This document shows positions 25,104-33,800 of a DNA stretch of 62,791 nucleotides, piece by piece. Positions within the stretch are counted from its first letter, which is position 1. Every line of letters begins with the position of its first letter. Below the pieces are notes generated by a model, which was not told the DNA's origin, made no database searches, and saw only the letters and a program-made list of their open reading frames with translations. The stretch is from an uncultured Clostridia bacterium. Its GTDB lineage: Bacteria; Bacillota; Clostridia; TANB77; CAG-508. The translations under genes and the position numbers were made by a program. The stretch is from contig CALXJJ010000008.1 in assembly GCA_944388605.1 (NCBI GenBank), positions 1 to 62,791 of the forward strand, in the 5' to 3' direction.

Positions 25104-26117
25104 ATGTCAAATTGGTATTTACAAAATGGTAAGGAATCGGATGTTGTATTAAGTTCGAGAATAAGAATAGCAAGAAATTTAAAAAAATATCCATTTCCAA
25201 GTGTATACAGAAAAGAAGATGCAAAAATGATTTCAGATGAAATAGAAAATGTAACTCCTTCTCTAGGATATGGATTAAAATTTTTAAAATTAAAAGATAT
25301 AGATGATGTAACTAAAATGTCATTAGTTGAGAAACATATAATAAGTCCAGATTTTGCATTAAGTAAAAATGAATATGCAGGACTTTTAATAAATGAAGAA
25401 GAAAATATATGTTTTATGATAAATGAAGAAGACCATATACGTATGCAAGTATTTGCAACAGGATTAGAATTAGATAATTTACTAAAATTGGCAATAGAAA
25501 TAGATGAAAAATTAGAGAATTTTGTAGTATATGCCTATAGTGAAAAATATGGATTTTTAACATCATGTCCAACAAATGTAGGGACAGGATTGAGAGCTTC
25601 TGTAATGGTTCACCTACCAGGATTAAGTATGACTGGTAATATTCAAAAAGTTTTAGATGTTGTCAATAATTTTGGAATGAATATAAGAGGAATTTATGGA
25701 GAAGGAAGCAAAAGTCAAGGAGATATTTATCAAATTTCGAATAATCAATCATTAGGAATAACCGAAGAAGAGACAATACAAAAAATAAAGAAAATAACAG
25801 AAAAAGTTATAGAACAAGAAAGGATGGCAAGAAAAGTATTAGGAAAAAACACTATAGATTTAGAAGATATGGTCTATAGAGCATATGGATTAATTTCTAA
25901 TGCTAGAAAAATATCATCAAACGAATGTAGAAATTTATTATCTCAAATAAAATTAGGTACAGATTTAGGAATTATAAAAGAATTAGATGATTCAAAAGTA
26001 AATAAATTGAATTTATATACAATGCCTGCAAATTTACAAAAATATGTAGGAAAACCATTAAATGGATATGAGAGAGACATTAAACGTGCAGAAGTGATTA
26101 AACAAATAATTGGGTAG
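25104..26117 (+). CDS. mcsB: Protein-arginine kinase McsB
   Basis: Phosphorylates arginine on damaged proteins and on CtsR, marking them for ClpCP. 337 aa of the phosphagen-kinase fold: VVLSSRIRIARNL (near 12-26), INEEDHIRMQV (near 110), SCPTNVGTGLRASVMVHLPGL (near 150), RGIYGEGSKSQGDIYQISNQ-type loop (near 195). 20 bp after mcsA, 15 bp before clpC. Confidence 0.96.
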   Translation: MSNWYLQNGKESDVVLSSRIRIARNLKKYPFPSVYRKEDAKMISDEIENVTPSLGYGLKFLKLKDIDDVTKMSLVEKHIISPDFALSKNEYAGLLINEEENICFMINEEDHIRMQVFATGLELDNLLKLAIEIDEKLENFVVYAYSEKYGFLTSCPTNVGTGLRASVMVHLPGLSMTGNIQKVLDVVNNFGMNIRGIYGEGSKSQGDIYQISNNQSLGITEEETIQKIKKITEKVIEQERMARKVLGKNTIDLEDMVYRAYGLISNARKISSNECRNLLSQIKLGTDLGIIKELDDSKVNKLNLYTMPANLQKYVGKPLNGYERDIKRAEVIKQIIG

Positions 26118-26132
26118 AAAGGAGAGATAAAT

Positions 26133-28565
26133 ATGATGTATCAATTTACAAATAGAGCACAAAAAGCTTTAGAATTAGCAAATGAAATAGCTATAGAATT
26201 AGGACATAATTATATAGGAACAGAACATTTATTATATGGATTGGTAAAAGAAGGAACTGGAGTGGCAAGTAGAGTATTAACACAGCAAGGAGTTACACCA
26301 GAAGATATTGTGCAAAAAATTGAAGAATTAATAGGGAAGAACGAGAATGCTAATATAGAAGAAATAGGTTTTACTCCAAGAACTAAGGGAGTAATAGAAA
26401 ATGCTTTTATAGAATCAAGAAAGAATGGATCACAATATATAGGAACAGAACATTTATTATATGGAATAATGAGAGAAGGAGATAGTGTAGCTGTTAGAAT
26501 TATGATGGATTTAGGAGTGAATTCTCAAATATTATATAATCATTTAATAAATGGTGTTAAAGAAGAAACAATTAATTCAAAAGATAGTGGAAGTAAAACT
26601 AAAAAATTAGGTAGCTATAATCAAACACAAACATTAAATCAATATGGTGTAGATTTAACAAAAAAAGCAATTGAAGGGAAATTAGATCCAGTTATAGGAA
26701 GAAAAGATGAGATAGAAAGAGTAATACAAATTTTATCAAGAAGAATGAAAAATAATCCATGTTTAATTGGAGAACCAGGTGTTGGAAAAACAGCTGTTGT
26801 TGAAGGATTAGCAGAAAAAATTATAGCAGAAGATGTACCAGAAATGTTAAAAAATAAAAGAGTAGTAAGTATAGATATTTCTAGTATGGTTGCAGGAGCA
26901 AAATATAGAGGAGATTTTGAAGAAAGAATAAAAAAATGTTTAGAAGAAGTGAGAAAAGTTGGAGATGTAATCTTATTTATAGATGAGATACATACAATAG
27001 TAGGAGCAGGCTCAGCAGAAGGAGCAGTAGATGCAGCAAATATTTTAAAACCTTTATTAGCAAGAGGAGAAGTACAAGTAATAGGTGCAACAACATTAAA
27101 TGAATATAGAAAATATATAGAAAAAGATAGTGCTTTAGAAAGAAGATTTAGCCCTGTTACAGTAAATGAACCTACAGAAGAAGAAACTATACAAATATTA
27201 CAAGGATTAAGAGATAAATATGAGGCACATCATAATGTTGAAATAGGAGAAGATGCAATAAAAGCAGCAGTAGAATTATCAAGTAGATATATTAATGATA
27301 GATTTATGCCAGATAAGGCTATAGATTTAATTGATGAAGCAGCATCAAAACTAAAAATGAGAACTTATACAAGACCAGAAAATTTAAACAAAATAGAAGA
27401 AAAAGTAAATAGTTATGAAAAAGAAAAGGAAGAAGCAATAAGAGTTCAAGATTTTGAAAAGGCAGCTAAATTAAGAGATAAAGAAAGAGAAATGAAGCAA
27501 AAATTGGAGAAAGAGAAAGAAAAATGGGAAAGCAAAAATAAGAGTTCTGTTACAAAACTTACAAAGGAAGATATTGCAGAAGTAATAGCAAGTTGGACAG
27601 GAATACCAGCAAAAAGAATAACAGAAGACGAAAATGAGAAATTAAAACATTTGGAAGATAATTTGCATAAAAGAGTAATAGGACAAAATGAAGCTGTTAC
27701 GGCTATATCTAAAGCAATAAGAAGATCAAGAGTAGGTTTAAAGGATCCAAATAGACCAATAGGTTCATTCTTATTTTTAGGACCAACTGGAGTAGGAAAA
27801 ACAGAACTTTCAAAAGCATTAGCAGAAGTTCTATTTGGAAATGAAAATGCAATGATTAGAGTAGATATGTCTGAATTTATGGAACCACATTCTGTATCAA
27901 AATTAATAGGTGCACCTCCAGGATATGTTGGATATGATGAAGGAGGACAATTAACAGAAAAGATAAGAAGAAAACCATATTCAGTAATATTATTTGATGA
28001 AGTGGAAAAAGCACATCCAGATGTTATGAATATGCTTTTACAAATATTAGAGGATGGACGTTTAACAGATAGCAATGGAAGAACAGTAAATTTCAAAAAT
28101 ACAGTTATAATAATGACGTCAAATATAGGAGCAAGACTTATTACTGATAAAACAACATTGGGATTTGGAATAAACAAAGAAAGTGAAAAAGAATATGAGA
28201 ATACAAAAAAAGATGTAATGGCAGAATTAAAGAAACAATTTAGACCAGAATTTATTAATCGTATAGATGAAATTATAGTGTTCCATAAATTAACAGAAAA
28301 TGAAACAAATCAAATTATAAGAATAATGTTAGATAAAGTAAAATCAAGACTAAAAGAGCAAAATATAAATATAGATTTTGATGAGAGTATAATAAAATAT
28401 GTAGCTAAAAATGGAATTGATGTAAATTATGGAGCTAGACCTTTAAGAAGGACAATTCAAAACAATATAGAAGATAAAATAGCAGAAAATATATTAGATG
28501 GAAATATAAAAGTAGGAAAAAAATATATTATTTCGGAAGAAAACAATAATATAGTAATAAAATAA
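26133..28565 (+). CDS. clpC: ATP-dependent Clp protease ATP-binding subunit ClpC
   Basis: AAA+ unfoldase that feeds arginine-phosphorylated and other proteins to ClpP. 810 aa: two Clp-N repeats (1-145), Walker A1 GEPGVGKTAVVEGLA (near 213), Walker B LFIDEIHTI, middle domain with a UVR-like stretch DFEKAAKLRDKEREM (about 440), Walker A2 GPTGVGKTELSKALAE (near 550), and the C-terminal D2 small domain. Last gene of the ctsR operon. Confidence 0.97.
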   Translation: MMYQFTNRAQKALELANEIAIELGHNYIGTEHLLYGLVKEGTGVASRVLTQQGVTPEDIVQKIEELIGKNENANIEEIGFTPRTKGVIENAFIESRKNGSQYIGTEHLLYGIMREGDSVAVRIMMDLGVNSQILYNHLINGVKEETINSKDSGSKTKKLGSYNQTQTLNQYGVDLTKKAIEGKLDPVIGRKDEIERVIQILSRRMKNNPCLIGEPGVGKTAVVEGLAEKIIAEDVPEMLKNKRVVSIDISSMVAGAKYRGDFEERIKKCLEEVRKVGDVILFIDEIHTIVGAGSAEGAVDAANILKPLLARGEVQVIGATTLNEYRKYIEKDSALERRFSPVTVNEPTEEETIQILQGLRDKYEAHHNVEIGEDAIKAAVELSSRYINDRFMPDKAIDLIDEAASKLKMRTYTRPENLNKIEEKVNSYEKEKEEAIRVQDFEKAAKLRDKEREMKQKLEKEKEKWESKNKSSVTKLTKEDIAEVIASWTGIPAKRITEDENEKLKHLEDNLHKRVIGQNEAVTAISKAIRRSRVGLKDPNRPIGSFLFLGPTGVGKTELSKALAEVLFGNENAMIRVDMSEFMEPHSVSKLIGAPPGYVGYDEGGQLTEKIRRKPYSVILFDEVEKAHPDVMNMLLQILEDGRLTDSNGRTVNFKNTVIIMTSNIGARLITDKTTLGFGINKESEKEYENTKKDVMAELKKQFRPEFINRIDEIIVFHKLTENETNQIIRIMLDKVKSRLKEQNINIDFDESIIKYVAKNGIDVNYGARPLRRTIQNNIEDKIAENILDGNIKVGKKYIISEENNNIVIK

Positions 28566-28632
28566 TATTGCAAAAATTTAGTATATGTGCTTATAATATA
28601 TGAAACAGATATATGAAAGGAACGATAGATAT

Positions 28633-29682
28633 ATGCCAATATTAGATAAAAATGATAAAAAAATGATGGAAAAGTATGAAAAATTTTTACGTAATAATGA
28701 CCAAGCACATATGCTACAATCTCCAGCATGGGCAAAAGTAAAATCAGATAAGTGGAAAAGTGAATATGTATATTTGGAAAAAAATGGAGAAATTGTTGCA
28801 GGAATGTTAATATTAATTAGAAAATTTGCAAAGTTCTTTTCTATGATGTATTCACCAAGAGGACCTGTTTGTAAATTATCAGATATAGAAACTGTAAAAA
28901 AGTTAATACAAGAAGCTAAACCATTAATAAAGAAAAATCATGTATTTATGTTGAAAATGGATCCTGCTGTTGAATATAATAGTGAAATAGAAAAATTATA
29001 CATTGAAAATGGATTTAAAGTAACTAGTGATTTTAAAGATATATTAGAATTGATGCAACCAATAAGAAGTATGATTTTAAATATAGATGGAAAAACAGAA
29101 GAAGATATAATGAAAGGATATAGTCAAAAAACGAGATATAATATAAGATTAGCTGAAAGAAAAGGTGTAAAAGTACATTATTCGAGAAATGAAGAAGATT
29201 TAAAAAAATTTTATAAGTTAATGGAAATAACAGCAAAAAGAGATGATATAGCTATAAGACATTATGATTATTATAAAAGTATAATTGAAGCTTATCCAGA
29301 AGATTGTGCAAGAATTTATATAGCAGAATATGAAGGAGAACCATTGTCAGGAGCTATAGCAATCAACTATGCAAATAAGGTAGAATATTTTTATGGAGCA
29401 AGTTCTAATGAAAAGAGAAATTTAATGCCAAACTATTTAATGCAAGAAAATATGATACGTTGGGCAATTGAAACTAATTGTAAGTTATATGATTTTGGAG
29501 GAATATTTAACACAACTAAAGAGAATGGATTATACAAATTTAAAGAAGGTTTTTGTAGACAAGAAGGATCAACAAAATTTATAGGTGAAATAGATAAAAT
29601 ATATAATGGATTTATTCATTTTCTTTTTATAAAATTAGTTCCAGTAGTAAAACATATAATGCTAAAATTCAGAAAGAAATAA
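28633..29682 (+). CDS. FemAB/FemX-like aminoacyltransferase
   Basis: Peptidoglycan bridge-forming family: transfers amino acids from aminoacyl-tRNA to the lipid-linked stem peptide at the inner face of the membrane. 349 aa with two GNAT-like domains; LQSPAWAKVKSDKW near 30, MYSPRGPV near 76, GYSQKTRYNIRLAERKGV near 160 and the C-terminal ANKVEYFYGASSNEKRNLMPNYLMQ plus YDFGGI. Start at ATG 28633 (AAAGG 12 nt upstream); an earlier in-frame ATG at 28600 has no site. Ends in a basic amphipathic tail. The amino acid added cannot be told. Confidence 0.85.
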   Translation: MPILDKNDKKMMEKYEKFLRNNDQAHMLQSPAWAKVKSDKWKSEYVYLEKNGEIVAGMLILIRKFAKFFSMMYSPRGPVCKLSDIETVKKLIQEAKPLIKKNHVFMLKMDPAVEYNSEIEKLYIENGFKVTSDFKDILELMQPIRSMILNIDGKTEEDIMKGYSQKTRYNIRLAERKGVKVHYSRNEEDLKKFYKLMEITAKRDDIAIRHYDYYKSIIEAYPEDCARIYIAEYEGEPLSGAIAINYANKVEYFYGASSNEKRNLMPNYLMQENMIRWAIETNCKLYDFGGIFNTTKENGLYKFKEGFCRQEGSTKFIGEIDKIYNGFIHFLFIKLVPVVKHIMLKFRKK

Positions 29683-29730
29683 GTTATTTAAATAAATAGT
29701 TAAAATACATTACAAAAAATGGAAATATAT

Positions 29731-29759
29731 TTGCTAAAAAATAAAAAATGTGATATAAT
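29731..29759 (+). promoter_or_regulatory. Promoter of the 152-aa unknown gene
   Basis: TTGCTA (29731-29736), 17 bp, extended -10 TGA-TATAAT (29754-29759). Confidence 0.65.
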
Positions 29760-29811
29760 ATATGGTGTTGCTATATTTTAAAGCAAATATTATATAAGGA
29801 GAGTGTTTCTC

Positions 29812-30270
29812 ATGGAATCAAATGTAGCAGTAGTAATTGGAACAAATTCTGAAGGTGTTGCAATAAGTGCAACTTTACTAAAAGGTAACCGGAAATTAGG
29901 AAGCCTTAGACTGAAAGGAAATCAGGTGATTACGAATTTAAAAAAACATAATAACCACGAAAAGAAAGTAGGGGTTGAAAAAAAGAGCAAAAAAAGGCAT
30001 GAAAACACAGCATTATGGGGAAAAGTTAATTCTAATTACCTAGGCTTAATGGAAGAATCAAAAAGTGATTACTCTGTAATTACAAAGATTGACGGTCTTG
30101 AAGCACTTTTGCTTCACAAAATTTTACAGTCTGGTCAATTTGTTGTATTACATTATGGAAGCAAAACTCTCACGAGAGAATTTGCTAATATGGAAGAAAT
30201 TAAAGATTACATTTGTACTGAGAATACTGATTGCATTGTTAATACAATCAGCACAGAAGATGTAGCATAA
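29812..30270 (+). CDS. Conserved-looking protein of unknown function (152 aa)
   Basis: Not recognised. Start at ATG 29812 behind AAGGAGAG; the frame extends to 29803 without a site. N-terminal third is beta-like with Gly (SNVAVVIGTNSEGVAISATLL), then a strongly basic stretch rich in Lys/His/Asn (about 45-67), then a folded-looking C-terminal part with DYSVITKIDGLEALLLHKILQ and FVVLHYGSKTLTREFANMEEI. It uses more C/G-ending codons than its neighbours (ACC, CGG, CTT, ACG in the first 50 codons), which may point to a different origin or to high expression. Own promoter and own strong terminator. Confidence 0.75.
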   Translation: MESNVAVVIGTNSEGVAISATLLKGNRKLGSLRLKGNQVITNLKKHNNHEKKVGVEKKSKKRHENTALWGKVNSNYLGLMEESKSDYSVITKIDGLEALLLHKILQSGQFVVLHYGSKTLTREFANMEEIKDYICTENTDCIVNTISTEDVA

Positions 30271-30280
30271 ACACTCTTGT

Positions 30281-30304
30281 CCCCAAGGATTTATATCCTT
30301 GGGG
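30281..30304 (+). terminator. Terminator hairpin after the 152-aa gene
   Basis: Perfect 10-bp stem CCCCAAGGAT / ATCCTTGGGG (30281-30290, 30295-30304), loop TTAT, followed by AACTTTT. Confidence 0.8.
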
Positions 30305-30340
30305 AACTTTTGGCGGTGTAGCAGTAATGGGTATTAAATC

Positions 30341-30447
30341 AATTGCACATAATTTTGACTTCACAAAATTTACTTAGTAACAAATTTACTAAAAAGCCAA
30401 AGAAAAAGTTAAAGTTTGTATTAAATTAGGGCTTCCCGATTTGTTTT
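30341..30447 (+). repeat. Dispersed repeat, module C
   Basis: AATTGCACATAATTTTGACTTC at the left, AGTAACAAATTTACTAAAAAGCC in the middle, GGGCTTCCCGATTTGTTT at the right end; same orientation as the copy at 20393. Confidence 0.75.
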
Positions 30448-30454
30448 TATATTA

Positions 30455-30482
30455 TTGCAATATTTTAAAATTGTGTTAAAAT
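30455..30482 (+). promoter_or_regulatory. Promoter of the LOG-family gene
   Basis: TTGCAA (30455-30460), 16 bp, TGT-TAAAAT (30477-30482), starting just after the end of a repeat copy. Confidence 0.55.
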
Positions 30483-30501
30483 ATATAGGGAGATGAGAAA
30501 A

Positions 30502-31047
30502 GTGAAAATATTTATAGGTGCATCTGCAAGAAATAATATACCAGAAGAATATATAAAAGATGGTGAAAAAATAGCTAAGTATATTGTACAAAATAATGAT
30601 GATATAATAATATGTGCAGATGAAAGAGGAATTGTAGGCAAAATATATAGTGAAGCAAAAAAGAATAATAATAAAATAATTCTTACATTGCCAAAAATTT
30701 ATGAGAAATATGCAATTAATATTAATGAAAAGATAGATAGAATAACAGAAACAATAAATGAAAGAACTCAAATATCAATAAATGAATCAGATATATGTTT
30801 ATTTTTACCAGGTGGAATAGGAACTATGTACGAGATATTAACAGCAATTGAGACTAAACGTGCAGGAGAACATAATAAACCAATACTGATTTTAAATAGC
30901 AATGGTTATTATGACAAATTAATAGACATGATAAACAAAGCAGAAAAAGAAAAATTTTTAAATAAAGAAGATAAAGAAGTATATTGTATAGCTGATAATG
31001 TAGAACATGCTATAAAATATATAAATAATATTAGAATGAAAGGATAA
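30502..31047 (+). CDS. LOG-family (lysine decarboxylase-like) protein
   Basis: Rossmann-fold protein with the LOG signature PGGIGTMYEI (about residues 99-108). Characterised LOG proteins release the base from nucleoside 5'-monophosphates (cytokinin-type), but many bacterial members are untested. The opening KIFIGASARNNIPEEYIKDGEKI also fits the family. 181 aa. I prefer GTG 30502 as the start, 8-9 nt after AGGGAGA; the in-frame ATG at 30493 overlaps that site. 6 bp separate its stop from the kinase-like gene, so the two are likely co-transcribed, followed by pth and rng. Confidence 0.8.
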   Translation: MKIFIGASARNNIPEEYIKDGEKIAKYIVQNNDDIIICADERGIVGKIYSEAKKNNNKIILTLPKIYEKYAININEKIDRITETINERTQISINESDICLFLPGGIGTMYEILTAIETKRAGEHNKPILILNSNGYYDKLIDMINKAEKEKFLNKEDKEVYCIADNVEHAIKYINNIRMKG

Positions 31048-31053
31048 AAATCA

Positions 31054-31584
31054 ATGATTATATTAATAGGAGAGAGTGGAAGTGGAAAAAGTACAATATT
31101 AAATGAATTATCCAAAATAGGATATCAAAAGGCAATTGATTATACAACAAGACCTAAAAGACCAGGAGATGACCAATTACAAGATATGAGGTTTATATCT
31201 AAGCAAGAATTTGAAAATATGTGGAATGAAGGTAAAATTTTACAAAGAGCAGAATTTAATGGAGAATATTATGGGCTTAGTATATACTCTCTTGCAGATA
31301 ATGTTGTTTGTATATCAATTGTAGATTCAATACGAGATATAAAAAGAAGGGCTAAGGAATTAGGAAAAGATGGAATTTCTATAAAAGTATTTTATATACG
31401 TGTTCCATTAGAAGAGAGGATAAAAAGGATGTTAAAAAGAGGAGATAGTATTGATATGGTACAAAAAAGAATATCAATAGATAAAGAAAAGTTTAGAGAT
31501 GTATATAAAGTTGCAGATTATGTGATAGATAATGATAATTTAGATATGGCAGTTGATAAAATATTAGAGATTGCAAGAATATGA
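31054..31584 (+). CDS. Guanylate kinase-like protein
   Basis: P-loop nucleoside monophosphate kinase fold, 176 aa. Seen: Walker A GESGSGKSTI at residues 6-15, the GMP-binding pattern YTTRPKRPGDDQLQDMRFIS (about 30-50, compare TTRxPRxGE-x-DY) and FNGEYYGL. Shorter than typical Gmk (about 200 aa) with a diverged GMP loop, so it may phosphorylate another substrate or be the only guanylate kinase here; the window cannot decide. Shine-Dalgarno AAAGGA lies in the tail of the preceding gene. Confidence 0.75.
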   Translation: MIILIGESGSGKSTILNELSKIGYQKAIDYTTRPKRPGDDQLQDMRFISKQEFENMWNEGKILQRAEFNGEYYGLSIYSLADNVVCISIVDSIRDIKRRAKELGKDGISIKVFYIRVPLEERIKRMLKRGDSIDMVQKRISIDKEKFRDVYKVADYVIDNDNLDMAVDKILEIARI

Positions 31585-31605
31585 TAGAAAAGGAATGACA
31601 GTAAT

Positions 31606-32163
31606 ATGTATATAATAGTAGGTTTGGGAAATCCGGAACAAGATTATGCAAATACAAGACACAATATGGGGTTTGATGTAATAAATGAAATAGCAAAAGA
31701 ATTTAATATTTCAGTTAATAAAAAAAAATTTAATTCATTAATTGGAATGGGAGAAATAGAAGAAAATAAGGTATTGCTTATGAAGCCACAAACATATATG
31801 AATTTAAGTGGAGAAGCGGTAAAGCAATGTATAGATTTTTTTAAAGAAAATATAAATAATGTATTAGTAATATATGATGATATGGATATAGAAAAAGGAA
31901 TGATCAAAATAAGAAAAAAAGGTGGTTCAGGAACACATAATGGAATGAAATCAATAGTAAATATGTTGAACTCACAAAATTTTCCTAGAATCCGAGTAGG
32001 AATAGGTAAACCAGATGATAAAAATGATATGATAAGTTATGTAATAGGTCATATACCAGAAGAAGAAAGAAAAATTTTAAAAACAGGAGTAGATAAAGCT
32101 AAAAATGCAATTATAGAAATTTTAAAAAATGGAATTGATAAAGCAATGAATAAATTTAATTAA
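31606..32163 (+). CDS. pth: Peptidyl-tRNA hydrolase
   Basis: Frees tRNA from peptidyl-tRNA dropped by ribosomes. 185 aa: IVGLGNPEQDYANTRHNMGFDVI with the catalytic His (near residue 20), LMKPQTYMNLSGEAV with the conserved Asn (near 66), VIYDDMDIEKG with Asp (near 92) and KGGSGTHNGMKSI. Starts 21 bp after the kinase-like gene and ends 9 bp before rng. Confidence 0.97.
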   Translation: MYIIVGLGNPEQDYANTRHNMGFDVINEIAKEFNISVNKKKFNSLIGMGEIEENKVLLMKPQTYMNLSGEAVKQCIDFFKENINNVLVIYDDMDIEKGMIKIRKKGGSGTHNGMKSIVNMLNSQNFPRIRVGIGKPDDKNDMISYVIGHIPEEERKILKTGVDKAKNAIIEILKNGIDKAMNKFN

Positions 32164-32172
32164 GGAGTGTAA

Positions 32173-33348
32173 ATGAAAGAAATAATTATACATACTGAAA
32201 AAGATAAACAAATTGTAATGTTAGTGGAAAACGGAAAATTAATAGAAAGATATGAAGAAGAAAATAATAATAAAAGATTAGAAGGCAATATATATTTAGG
32301 TATAGTAAAAAATGTTTTACCTGGTATGCAAGCATGTTTTGTTGATATAGGGGAAAAGAAAAATGCTTTTATGCATATAAGAGATATTATACCTAAAAAA
32401 AGTAGTTTAACAGGTAATAGAGACGAAGATTTAAATAACTATGATATAAAAGATTATTGTAAAACAGGAAAGCCAGTTATTGTACAAGTAAAAAGAGATA
32501 AAACAGATAAAAAAGGAGACAGGATATCAACACATATTAATATAGTAGGAAAATATGTTGTATATATACCGAATTCAAATATAGTTACAGTGTCTCAAAA
32601 AATAACAAATAAAGAGGAAAGAGAGAAATTAATTAATTTTGTTAAACCATTGTTAGGTAAAGATGAAGGATTAATTATAAGAACAATAGGTGCTAGATTT
32701 GATAAAAATGTAATAAAGAATGATATTGATTTGCAAAGAAAAAAATGGAAAATGATACAAGAAAAAGCAGAAGGAAAGAATGTGCCAACAAAACTATTTG
32801 AAGAAGATGGTATTATAGAAAAAGTATTATTAGATTTATCAGAAGATAATATAGAAAAAGTTATTGTAGATGATGAAGGTACAAAAATTATGGTTCAAAA
32901 GATATTAAATAATTTACAATCTAAATTATTTATTGAATATAGTGAAAATGATGTAAGAAATAAATACAATTTAAGAAAAGAACTAAAAGAAGCTGAAGAA
33001 AGGAAAATTTGGCTAAAATGTGGAGGATTTATTACAATAGATAAAACAGAAGCATTAATAGCAGTAGATGTGAATTCTGGTAAATTTACAGGAAATAGGA
33101 ATTTAGAAAAAACAGTTTATCAAGTTAATAAAGAAGCTACTATAGAGATTGCAAAACAATTAAGATTAAAAGATTTAGGTGGAATAATAATAATAGATTA
33201 TATAGATATGAAAGATCAGATAAATAGAAAAAATATATTACAATTATTGCAAAATGAATTAATGAAAGATAGAGCTAAAACGCAAATAATAGGTTTTACA
33301 AAATTAGATTTGCTAGAAATGACAAGAAAGCATATTTTTAGTAAATAA
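32173..33348 (+). CDS. rng: Ribonuclease E/G family protein, short form
   Basis: Endoribonuclease for rRNA and mRNA processing. 391 aa: S1 domain with GNIYLGIVKNVLPGMQACFVDIG (about 36-58), then the RNase H-like and DNase I-like region with both catalytic Asp motifs, AVDVNSGKFTG (near 297) and IIDYIDMKD (near 338). It stops at EMTRKHIFSK, where longer RNase E/G proteins continue into the Cys-x-x-Cys zinc link and small domain. So the Zn link used for oligomerisation is absent; no frameshift is visible. 9 bp after pth. Confidence 0.88.
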   Translation: MKEIIIHTEKDKQIVMLVENGKLIERYEEENNNKRLEGNIYLGIVKNVLPGMQACFVDIGEKKNAFMHIRDIIPKKSSLTGNRDEDLNNYDIKDYCKTGKPVIVQVKRDKTDKKGDRISTHINIVGKYVVYIPNSNIVTVSQKITNKEEREKLINFVKPLLGKDEGLIIRTIGARFDKNVIKNDIDLQRKKWKMIQEKAEGKNVPTKLFEEDGIIEKVLLDLSEDNIEKVIVDDEGTKIMVQKILNNLQSKLFIEYSENDVRNKYNLRKELKEAEERKIWLKCGGFITIDKTEALIAVDVNSGKFTGNRNLEKTVYQVNKEATIEIAKQLRLKDLGGIIIIDYIDMKDQINRKNILQLLQNELMKDRAKTQIIGFTKLDLLEMTRKHIFSK

Positions 33349-33353
33349 AAAAG

Positions 33354-33375
33354 TCCAGGAAATTAATTTCCTGGA
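33354..33375. terminator. Palindromic hairpin after rng
   Basis: Perfect 22-bp palindrome TCCAGGAAAT-TA-ATTTCCTGGA. No T run follows on the plus side; six T follow on the minus side. A terminator or RNA end stabiliser. Confidence 0.6.
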
Positions 33376-33397
33376 AATGAGAAAATGAAAAATAAAT

Positions 33398-33520
33398 AAA
33401 GCTCCAACCCTACCATGGCAGTAAAAACGCAGGGTTGGGCAATCTAGGTATATATTAGAAAATTAGTATAATTTTCTAATATACAAACAGAGAGAAAGAT
33501 TAATTATTCTGTTTTTCTTT
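33398..33520 (+). ncRNA. Candidate structured RNA, unclassified
   Basis: No coding frame. Three consecutive hairpins: CCAACCCT / AGGGTTGG (about 33403-33437), TATATTAGAAAAT / ATTTTCTAATATA (about 33451-33483), and AAACAGA / TCTGTTT (about 33485-33515), the last followed by a T-rich tract (TTTTTCTTTCATTTT) like a terminator. A second copy of TTTCTAATATATA (about 33551-33563) could compete for pairing with 33449-33461. RNase G genes in related bacteria are often followed by an L21 leader and rplU; rplU is absent here, so an orphan leader is possible. The hairpins are seen; the rest is inference. Confidence 0.4.
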
Positions 33521-33564
33521 CATTTTATATATAAGGAAGGTAGCATTAACTTTCTAATATATAA

Positions 33565-33637
33565 TTGTCACAAATTTGCATAAATCAAGAGAAGGAATTT
33601 GAAATTTATGCAAATTTTAGGACTTCCCGATTTGATC
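33565..33637 (+). repeat. Dispersed repeat, partial module C
   Basis: TTGTCACAAATTTGC at the left and AAATTTTAGGACTTCCCGATTTGATC at the right. The right end supplies the last codons of the Cys-rich gene on the minus strand. Confidence 0.65.
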
Positions 33638-33754
33638 TAAAGAAAAACATGAACAATAATAGTATTCGGTGTCTTTTCCTGATGGAACACTCTCTAAAGT
33701 GCATTTACCATCTTTTTGATATATGCAATTTTCAGAACAGTTTATGTTTGTCAA
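33617..33754 (-). CDS. Small Cys-rich protein (45 aa)
   Basis: TTG start at 33754 preceded by GAGGTG (8-nt spacing). Product TNINCSENCIYQKDGKCTLE then YYYCSCFSLDQIGKS. The C-x3-C-x7-C pattern near the N-terminus plus a later C-x-C resembles a small clostridial family often labelled hydroxymyristoyl-ACP dehydratase without evidence; a zinc or metal site is likely. The last residues (LDQIGKS) and stop are encoded by the inverted right end of the dispersed repeat. Upstream of it runs nth, also on the minus strand. Confidence 0.65.
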   Translation of the reverse strand: MTNINCSENCIYQKDGKCTLESVPSGKDTEYYYCSCFSLDQIGKS

Positions 33755-33800
33755 GAAAATCACCTCTATAGTATATTATGTATAGAAAAAATTTTTTTAT

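Noticed and set aside
27446-28177. 243-aa minus-strand frame inside clpC
   Set aside because: Antisense shadow of a highly conserved gene; codon use and composition are not those of a real gene.
33354-33560. 6S, SRP or tmRNA gene
   Set aside because: The hairpin sizes and sequences do not match what I know of these RNAs; left as an unclassified candidate.
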